Shown here one piece after another: positions 7,379-13,055 of a stretch of DNA of 19,615 bases. Under the pieces are notes generated by a model. The model did no database searches. It worked only from the letters and a program-made list of their open reading frames with translations, and was not told where the DNA came from. The translations under genes were made by a program, and so were the position numbers. This DNA is from CAZWKX01 sp964633975 (GTDB lineage Bacteria; Actinomycetota; Acidimicrobiia; Spongiisociales; UBA11373). How positions within the stretch are numbered: position 1 is the first letter of the stretch; every line of letters begins with the position of its first letter. Where the stretch lies: positions 1-19,615 of the forward strand of contig CAZWKX010000036.1 of the NCBI GenBank assembly GCA_964633975.1. The letters are read 5' to 3'.

Positions 7379-7798
7379 ATGACGCTCCTTCGACCCGACA
7401 GGACCGCCCACGCCCACTGCGACCTCATGTGCGGGGTGTACGACCCCGCCCAGGCCCGCATCGAAGCCGAGTCGGTGCTCCGGGCTTGTGAGAAGTACCA
7501 GGCCTCCGACGATCCGGTGTTCCAGCAGCGCTGTGTGCTCATCAAGGAGGAGCGAGCCGAGCTGGTCAAGCACCACCTCTGGGTGCTGTGGACCGACTTC
7601 TTCAAGCCGCACCACGTCGAGATGTTCCCGGACCTGCACGAGGTGTTCTGGGAGGCGACCAAGGCGGCGGGAAACGCCAAGAAGTCGATGGACCCGGCAG
7701 ACGCCCGCACGCTCATCAACGCCGTCGAGCACATCTCGGCGGTCTTCTGGCAGACGGAGGAGTCGAAGACGGCCGGCCTGTACCCGAAGGAGGGATGA
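7379..7798 (+). CDS. sodN: nickel-type superoxide dismutase precursor
   Basis: Converts superoxide to oxygen and hydrogen peroxide with a nickel ion held by an N-terminal hook. The 139-residue precursor has a 12-residue leader (MTLLRPDRTAHA) that must be removed to expose His1; the mature protein begins HCDLMCGVYDPAQARIEAES. Nickel ligands His1, Cys2 and Cys6 and the conserved Gly7 and Tyr9 are present. The signature is normally HCxxPCGxY; here residue 5 is Met (codon ATG) instead of Pro. The four-helix remainder fits the family well (RCVLIKEERAELVKHHLWVL, TDFFKPHHVEMFPDLHEVFW). AGGAG lies 6 bases before ATG 7379. The dedicated leader protease SodX, often the neighbour of sodN, is not present in this window. 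SigF-like promoter upstream, hairpin downstream. Peroxide produced here could be consumed by the nearby Dps. Confidence 0.96.
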   Translation: MTLLRPDRTAHAHCDLMCGVYDPAQARIEAESVLRACEKYQASDDPVFQQRCVLIKEERAELVKHHLWVLWTDFFKPHHVEMFPDLHEVFWEATKAAGNAKKSMDPADARTLINAVEHISAVFWQTEESKTAGLYPKEG

Positions 7799-7802
7799 GC
7801 CG

Positions 7803-7822
7803 GCCGGGCGCGCCGGCCCGGC
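7803..7822 (+). terminator. GC hairpin after sodN
   Basis: Inverted repeat GCCGGGC (7803-7809) and GCCCGGC (7816-7822) with a 6-base loop, beginning 5 bases after the sodN stop. No T-run. Confidence 0.5.
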
Positions 7823-7876
7823 AGTGCCCCTCCCGCCGGATCCCGCAATCGGCCGGCAAGCATGGGCCGTCCCGTG

Positions 7877-7902
7877 GTTTGGCCACCGACCCAAAAGGGT
7901 AT
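7877..7902 (+). promoter_or_regulatory. SigF/SigB-type promoter of the dps2-ftsH-mtfA unit
   Basis: GTTT (7877-7880), 16 bases, GGGTAT (7897-7902). Predicted leader of about 66 bases before the ATG at 7975. No similar site is seen before ftsH or the metallopeptidase, so this promoter may serve all three genes. Confidence 0.78.
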
Positions 7903-7974
7903 CCAACAACAAGAGGGCGCTTGCCCGGCGCCCCGGCAGCGGAGACGGCACCGCGGAAACGAGGCGGACCACTC

Positions 7975-8514
7975 ATGACGGATCTATACGCACCCACAGG
8001 CGAGGCAGAGTCGGAGGCTGCCCCGATCCTGGACGAACGGCTCTCGTCCTTGGCCGAAGCCGCCCTGGTCCTGAAGCAGCTCGGCTGGAACCTCACGGGG
8101 CGGTACTCCACCATCCTGCGTCGGACCATCGAGCGAGAAGTGGAGCGGGTATGGCCGATGATCGACGCCGTCGCCAAGCGGATCGCCGCCCTCGGCGGGA
8201 TCCCCTCCGACGCCCCGGAGCACCTCATCAATCGCCGCAACCATCACGAGCTGTCCATCGGCCGGGTGACGGCCGGTGAGTCGCTGACCCTGCTGGACAC
8301 CATCTTCCGCGGCCTGGTCGACGGTCACCGGCGCGCCTGCGACAAGATCGGCGAGTCCGATCCGGCGTCGGATGCCCTGCTGCGCCACCAGATTCACAGC
8401 TTCGAAACGTCCCGCCGGCTGCTCCGCTCGTCGCTGCGAGGCGACACGGGGCGTCCGCGGCGGCTCACCGAAGAAGCCCTCGAGGCGATGAGACGGCAGG
8501 CGGGCATTCTCTGA
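7975..8514 (+). CDS. Dps-like protein with degenerate ferroxidase centre
   Basis: A 179-residue ferritin-fold paralogue of the Dps at 5500. The first helical pair aligns without gaps over 44 residues (from LVLKQLGWNL to AKRIAALG), yet the iron ligands are mostly lost: His to Gly37 (GWN for HWN), His to Arg49, Asp to Glu53, Glu to Lys68; only Asp64 remains. It should therefore fail to oxidise iron at a normal Dps site. It could be a structural, DNA-binding or regulatory shell subunit, perhaps mixing with the active Dps. The C-terminus is basic (RRLLRSSLRGDTGRPRR), which may bind DNA. ATG 7975 was chosen because it follows a SigF-like promoter and GAGG 10 bases upstream; the frame upstream is antisense-like read-through of sodN. 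ftsH follows after 79 bases. Confidence 0.85.
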   Translation: MTDLYAPTGEAESEAAPILDERLSSLAEAALVLKQLGWNLTGRYSTILRRTIEREVERVWPMIDAVAKRIAALGGIPSDAPEHLINRRNHHELSIGRVTAGESLTLLDTIFRGLVDGHRRACDKIGESDPASDALLRHQIHSFETSRRLLRSSLRGDTGRPRRLTEEALEAMRRQAGIL

Positions 8515-8593
8515 TGCACCACGAAGCACCCCGCCCCGCAGACCGGACCGGCCCACCCGTCTCGGAAATCACCAGGAAAGGGCAGCACCTGCG

Positions 8594-10669
8594 ATGACCC
8601 CGCAGCCGCTCTCGGATTCGGACGATCCACAGCCCCCCTCGGAGCGGCAGTCGTGGGACGACACGCCGAGCGAAGCCGCCGAGGACCGGGGACCCGGGGT
8701 GGCCAGGAGATCCCAGTCGCCACCCTCCGGCGCTCCCGCCGACCCCGGGCCTCACTGGCGGACCGAGGGGGTGCGATCGAACCCCGAGGGGGACCAGCCG
8801 AAACCCTCCTGGCTGTCCCGCATGCCCGGGGGACGATGGTTTCTCCTCCTTCTGGTCGGCCTGCTCGTCGTCAACTGGCTGGTCAGCAGCTTCTTCCTGC
8901 GCGCTCCGGAACGCCTGGCGGTGCCGTACACGATGTTCCTGGAGCAGCTCGACGCCGGCAACGTCACCAGCGTCAACTCGACGGCGGAGGCGATCCAGGG
9001 CACGTTCAAGAGCCCGGTGGCCGACCCCAACGACGCCAGCACGACGTACACCGAGTTCCAGACGCAGCGCCCCGCCTTCGCCGAGGACGACCTGCTGGCG
9101 CGCCTCATCGACAAGCAGGTAGCGGTCAACGCAGAATCGCCGGACCAGCCCACGCCTTGGTGGCAGCAGCTGCTGTTCGGATTCGGGCCCACCCTGCTGC
9201 TCCTGTGGCTGTTCATCGCCTTTTACCGCCGGGCCGGCGCCGGCCTGGGCGGCATCGGGGGCCTGGGCAAGAGCCGCGCCCAACGGTATGAGCCGGCCCA
9301 CGGCCGCACCTCTTTCGACGACGTTGCCGGAATCGACGACGCCAAGGCGGAGCTGACCGAGGTCGTGGACTTCCTCAAGCACCCGCACAAGTACTCCCGC
9401 CTGGGAGGCCAGATTCCGCGCGGGGTGCTGCTGAGCGGTCTGCCCGGCACCGGCAAGACGCTGCTGGCCCGTGCAGTGGCGGGGGAAGCCGGCGTCCCCT
9501 TCTTCTCGATGGCGGCGTCGGAGTTCATAGAGATGATCGTCGGGGTGGGCGCCAGCCGGGTGCGTGACTTGTTTCAGCAGGCGAAGGCGGCGGCGCCGGC
9601 GATCATATTCATCGACGAGATCGATTCCATCGGCAGGGCCCGCGGCGGCGCCTTGTCCTTCGGGGGTCACGACGAGCGGGAGCAGACCCTCAATCAGATC
9701 CTTGCCGAGATGGACGGTTTCACCGGAACCGAGGGGGTCATCGTGATCGCGGCCACCAACCGCGCCGAGATCCTCGACCCGGCGCTGCTTCGACCGGGAC
9801 GTTTCGATCGCCACGTCGTGGTGAACCCGCCCGACCGAGTGGGCCGCGAGGCGATCCTCCGGGTACACACCCGCGGCGTCCCCCTGGGCCGCAACGTCGA
9901 ACTGGGAGCGGTGGCGGCGAGCACGCCGGGAATGGTCGGTGCCGACCTGCGCAACCTGGTCAACGAGGCGGCCCTCACCGCGGCCCGCAGAGGGCACGAT
10001 GCGGTGCTGATGCAGGACTTCACCGAGGCACAGGAGAAGATCGTTCTGGGAACGGCCCGCAAGATCATGCTGTCGGACCAGGACCGCAAACGCACCGCCT
10101 ATCACGAGGGCGGCCACGCCCTGATCGGCATGCTGCGCGGCGACGCCGACCCGGTCCGTAAGGTCTCGATCATCCCGAGGGGACGGGCGCTGGGTGTCAC
10201 ACTTCAGGCGCCCGACGCCGACCGCTACGCCTACTCCTCCGACCAGCTGCTCACCCGGATCATCGGGGCCCTGGGAGGCCGGGCCGCCGAGGACCTGGTC
10301 TTCGGGGTGACCACCACCGGCGCCGAGAGCGACCTGGAGCAGGTGACCCGGCTGGCCCGCAACATGGTGGGCCGCTGGGGCATGTCGGACCTGATCGGGC
10401 CGGTCACGGTGCTCCCCGACCCGGCGCTCGGCGTGTCGCCCCTCTCCCCCGACGAAGTCGCCCCGGCAACCCGGGAACTGGTGGACCGTGAGGTTCGGCG
10501 CGTCGTCGAGGAATGCCACCAGATCGCCCGAAAGACCCTCGAGGACAACCGGCACCGCCTCGATACCCTGGCCGCGGCGCTCCTGGAGCACGAGACGCTC
10601 GATGCCGCCGAGGCCTACGCCGCCGCCGGGCTCACCCCGCCGGCAGGCTTGGCTCCCGAGGCTGCGTGA
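8594..10669 (+). CDS. ftsH: ATP-dependent membrane zinc protease FtsH
   Basis: Membrane-anchored AAA+ protease of 691 residues that extracts and degrades membrane and soluble proteins. Layout: Pro/Ser-rich cytoplasmic tail of about 75 residues, longer than usual; TM1 (about 81-102); extracytoplasmic FtsH_ext domain; TM2 (about 193-211); AAA domain with Walker A GLPGTGKT (282-289), Walker B IIFIDEID (337-344) and SRH with the arginine finger in LLRPGRFDRH; M41 peptidase with HEGGH (504-508) and Asp580 as third zinc ligand. The pore motif, normally F-V-G as in EMFVGVGA, is I-V-G here (I315). The ATG has AGGAAAGG 12 bases upstream, a little distant. Probably co-transcribed with dps2, with the MtfA-like peptidase downstream. 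It may be an extra, stress-specific FtsH rather than the housekeeping copy (inference). Confidence 0.95.
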   Translation: MTPQPLSDSDDPQPPSERQSWDDTPSEAAEDRGPGVARRSQSPPSGAPADPGPHWRTEGVRSNPEGDQPKPSWLSRMPGGRWFLLLLVGLLVVNWLVSSFFLRAPERLAVPYTMFLEQLDAGNVTSVNSTAEAIQGTFKSPVADPNDASTTYTEFQTQRPAFAEDDLLARLIDKQVAVNAESPDQPTPWWQQLLFGFGPTLLLLWLFIAFYRRAGAGLGGIGGLGKSRAQRYEPAHGRTSFDDVAGIDDAKAELTEVVDFLKHPHKYSRLGGQIPRGVLLSGLPGTGKTLLARAVAGEAGVPFFSMAASEFIEMIVGVGASRVRDLFQQAKAAAPAIIFIDEIDSIGRARGGALSFGGHDEREQTLNQILAEMDGFTGTEGVIVIAATNRAEILDPALLRPGRFDRHVVVNPPDRVGREAILRVHTRGVPLGRNVELGAVAASTPGMVGADLRNLVNEAALTAARRGHDAVLMQDFTEAQEKIVLGTARKIMLSDQDRKRTAYHEGGHALIGMLRGDADPVRKVSIIPRGRALGVTLQAPDADRYAYSSDQLLTRIIGALGGRAAEDLVFGVTTTGAESDLEQVTRLARNMVGRWGMSDLIGPVTVLPDPALGVSPLSPDEVAPATRELVDREVRRVVEECHQIARKTLEDNRHRLDTLAAALLEHETLDAAEAYAAAGLTPPAGLAPEAA

Positions 10670-10732
10670 GCGGCTCAGGGCCGACGGGCGATTGAGGCGG
10701 CCGGAAGCGGGGCGCTCGAGGAGAATACGCAG

Positions 10733-11482
10733 ATGCATCACCGACACGGCCCGGACATCGACGAGGCGTGGCTGGCCACCGCCGCCAACTCCATCCGGCG
10801 CTGGCGTCACCTCGACGCTGAAGAACGCGCCCGCCTCCTCGATCAGGCGAAGCTGCTCGACCGCACCCGCTCCTGGGAGGGACTCGACGGACTGGCCGTC
10901 ACGCCCGAGATGCGGGCCCTGGTCGCCGTTTACGCCTGTCTGCTGACCGTGAACGTCGGTATCGGCATGCTCGCCGACGTGACCAGCATCCTGATCGCCC
11001 CGACGTCGGCGGTACGCACCGCCAGGCATCAGGTGGGCGAGTCGATCGTGACCGAGTCGGAGGCATGCGTGCTGGGCGAGTCGCTCATGCACGGGCCGGT
11101 TCGGTTGGCCTGGGATCGTGTCCTGGAGGAGCAGACCCGGGAACAGGGCCAGTCGGTGGTGATCCACGAGTTCGCTCACAAGATCGACATGGCCGACGGG
11201 ATGGCCGGCGGGACGCCCCCGATCGCCGACAAGCAGCAGTCGGCCGAGTTCGAGCATGCGGCCGAAATTACGCTCGAAGCTCTCAGGGCGGGGGGCGCGG
11301 GCAGGTCGCTCCGGCCCTATGCGGCGGTCAACCGGGCGGAGCTGTTCGCCGTCGCCACCGAGGCCTTCTTCCTCCGGCCGGCAGCTCTCCGATCGGAACA
11401 CCCCCGGCTGTATGAGGCCCTGGCGGGGTTCTACCGGCAGGACCCGGCCAGCATGGATTCCGGAGCCGGCCGCCCCATCTGA
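10733..11482 (+). CDS. MtfA-like zinc metallopeptidase (M90)
   Basis: A 249-residue protein of the MtfA (YeeI)/peptidase M90 family. The zinc site is H145-E146-F-A-H149 inside the diagnostic VIHEFAHKIDMADG, with a likely third ligand E210 in ATEAFF, as in E. coli MtfA. Other family marks are TPEMRALVAVYACLL and the Pro/Asp-rich stretch before the active site. E. coli MtfA binds the glucose regulator Mlc and has aminopeptidase-like activity; the substrate in actinobacteria is unknown to me. ATG 10733 has GAGGAG 9 bases upstream. It follows ftsH by 63 bases without a visible promoter, so a dps2-ftsH-mtfA operon pairing two zinc proteases is likely. Confidence 0.88.
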   Translation: MHHRHGPDIDEAWLATAANSIRRWRHLDAEERARLLDQAKLLDRTRSWEGLDGLAVTPEMRALVAVYACLLTVNVGIGMLADVTSILIAPTSAVRTARHQVGESIVTESEACVLGESLMHGPVRLAWDRVLEEQTREQGQSVVIHEFAHKIDMADGMAGGTPPIADKQQSAEFEHAAEITLEALRAGGAGRSLRPYAAVNRAELFAVATEAFFLRPAALRSEHPRLYEALAGFYRQDPASMDSGAGRPI

Positions 11483-11738
11483 AGACCGCGACCGTATCGA
11501 CGCGCCCGGCGCCCGGTCGGTTCACCCCTCCGATGAAGACGCGCCGGATCGGCGGGCCCGGCCCCTGCCACCCGCCGCAGGCGCGCCCGCTTGTTCGCCG
11601 GCCGCCGGTATGGTCTAGGCAGCGGTGGCATCGTGTATGGGCCGTGCAGCGGCGCCGAGGTGGACCATCGAGCCCATGAGGGCGCGTCAAACACTGGCCC
11701 GGCGTCACCACCAACGTCCTCGTCCGCGGGGGTCATCC
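11483..11738. other. spacer upstream of the glycosyltransferase
   Basis: 256 bases with no recognisable gene. The glycosyltransferase frame is open back to ATG 11625, but the translated part before 11739 is low-complexity Arg-rich sequence. A weak variant of the stress promoter (GTCT 11613-11616, 16 bases, GTGTAT 11633-11638) is present but carries a mismatch in each box. A loose hairpin (GGCGGG / CCCGCC around 11550-11576) may end the preceding operon. Confidence 0.35.
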
Positions 11739-13055
11739 GTGAACAGCACATCGGCGCCAGGGCTCCGAATCCTCATGATGTCCCTGCACGGCTACGTGGC
11801 CGCCGAACCGGAGTTGGGGCTGCCGGACACCGGCGGCCAAGTCGTGTTCGTGCTCGAGCTGGCCAAACACTTCCGCGACCTCGGATACGCCGTCGACATC
11901 GTGACCCGACGTTTCGAGGATCAGCCCGAGTTCGACGACATGGGGACCGACCTCAGGATATGGCGCATACCTTTCGGAGGTCCCGAGTTCGTCCGCAAGG
12001 AGGACATGCACGACCATCTCGACGAGTTCGTGCGCCGGTTCAGCGACGCCGTACACGAGCGGCAACTCGACTACGGCTGCATCAGCTCGCACTACTGGGA
12101 CGCCGGCCACGCCGGACAGCGAATCTCCGAAGAGCACGGGGTCCCTCACATCCACACCCCTCATTCCCTGGGAGCGTGGAAGCGGCAGGACATGGCGGGA
12201 GATCCTCAGCAGCTCGAGTCCAAGTACCGGTTCGAGGAGCGCATCCGCAAGGAGTTCCTCACCTTCCGCCGCTGCGACCTGGTGATCGCCACCACCTACC
12301 AGCAAGTCGAGATCCTCGGCGCCCACTACGACGTCCCCGAGAGCCACATCGCCATGATCCCGCCCGGGATCGACGAAGGCCGCTACACGCCGATCACCAG
12401 AGCAGAGACGCTCGCCCTGCGCCGCCAGCTCAAGTTCCGCAAGCACGACGTCTACACGGTCGGCCGCGCCGCGGCAAACAAGGGCTACGACCTGCTCATC
12501 CGCGCCCTTCCCGAGCTGAGGGCCCTCATCGGAGATGCGCGGCTTCAGCTGGCCGTCGGCGCCGACTCGCCGGCCGACCAGCGCAAGGTCGACAGCTGGA
12601 AGTCGCTCGCCGCCAAGCTCGGCGTGGCCGACCACGTGAGCTGGCTCGGACACATCACCGACGAATGTATGGCGGCGTACTATCGAGCCGCCCCCGTCTT
12701 CGCCCTGCCTTCACGCTACGAACCCTTTGGTATGACCGCCGCCGAGGCGATGGCGTGCGGCACGCCGTGTGTGGTCACCGTGCACGGCGGGCTCGAGGAG
12801 ATGTTCGATTTCGGCGCCCACGCCCTGTTCGCCGACCCCAAACGTCCTCGAGAGTTCGCCGTCATGCTGTCGATGCCGCTGCGCTATCCGCAGCTGCATG
12901 AGCGCCTCTCCATCACCGGGGCGCGCTTCGCCCGACGCATGTTCGGGTGGAAGGGCATCGCCAAGCGAACACTGGAGGCATTCGAGCGGGCCCGCCGTCA
13001 ACACGACCGCCTGTCGGTGGAAGCGGCCGGGCGAACGATTGAGTCAGTCTCCTAG
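11739..13055 (+). CDS. sucrose-phosphate / mannosylfructose-phosphate synthase-like glycosyltransferase (GT4)
   Basis: A 438-residue GT-B glycosyltransferase expected to join a sugar from a nucleotide donor to fructose 6-phosphate. The N-domain has the SPS-type loop LGLPDTGGQVVFVLELAK (TGGQ at 31-34) and HTPHSLGAWK; the linker has VIATTYQQVEIL and MIPPGID; the C-domain has the retaining-GT E-x7-E motif in YEPFGMTAAEAM (E328, E336). From memory, HGYVAAEPELG, RRFEDQPEFDD and NKGYDLLIRALP resemble Agrobacterium mannosylfructose-phosphate synthase (MfpsA, GDP-mannose donor) more than plant SPS, whose SRPDPKKN motif is absent. An SPP-like phosphatase nearby supports a two-step disaccharide route. 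Start: GTG 11739 has GGGGG 6 bases upstream; ATG 11625 and internal Met codons are alternatives. The 3' end overlaps the convergent glycosidase by 12 bases. Donor specificity is unresolved. Confidence 0.85.
   Translation: MNSTSAPGLRILMMSLHGYVAAEPELGLPDTGGQVVFVLELAKHFRDLGYAVDIVTRRFEDQPEFDDMGTDLRIWRIPFGGPEFVRKEDMHDHLDEFVRRFSDAVHERQLDYGCISSHYWDAGHAGQRISEEHGVPHIHTPHSLGAWKRQDMAGDPQQLESKYRFEERIRKEFLTFRRCDLVIATTYQQVEILGAHYDVPESHIAMIPPGIDEGRYTPITRAETLALRRQLKFRKHDVYTVGRAAANKGYDLLIRALPELRALIGDARLQLAVGADSPADQRKVDSWKSLAAKLGVADHVSWLGHITDECMAAYYRAAPVFALPSRYEPFGMTAAEAMACGTPCVVTVHGGLEEMFDFGAHALFADPKRPREFAVMLSMPLRYPQLHERLSITGARFARRMFGWKGIAKRTLEAFERARRQHDRLSVEAAGRTIESVS

Noticed and set aside
8146..8151. GGGTAT inside dps2, and another near 3200 inside the ATPase
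   Set aside because: Within coding sequence and without a GTTT partner at 16 bases; taken as chance occurrences.
8465..11401. Very long minus-strand open frame (978 codons) opposite ftsH and mtfA
   Set aside because: It is the GC-rich shadow of two clear genes; the translation has no recognisable domain and is Arg/Gly/His/Asp-rich as expected from antisense reading.
11613..11638. GTCT, 16 bases, GTGTAT before the glycosyltransferase
   Set aside because: One mismatch in each box and about 100 bases from the chosen start; too weak to call.
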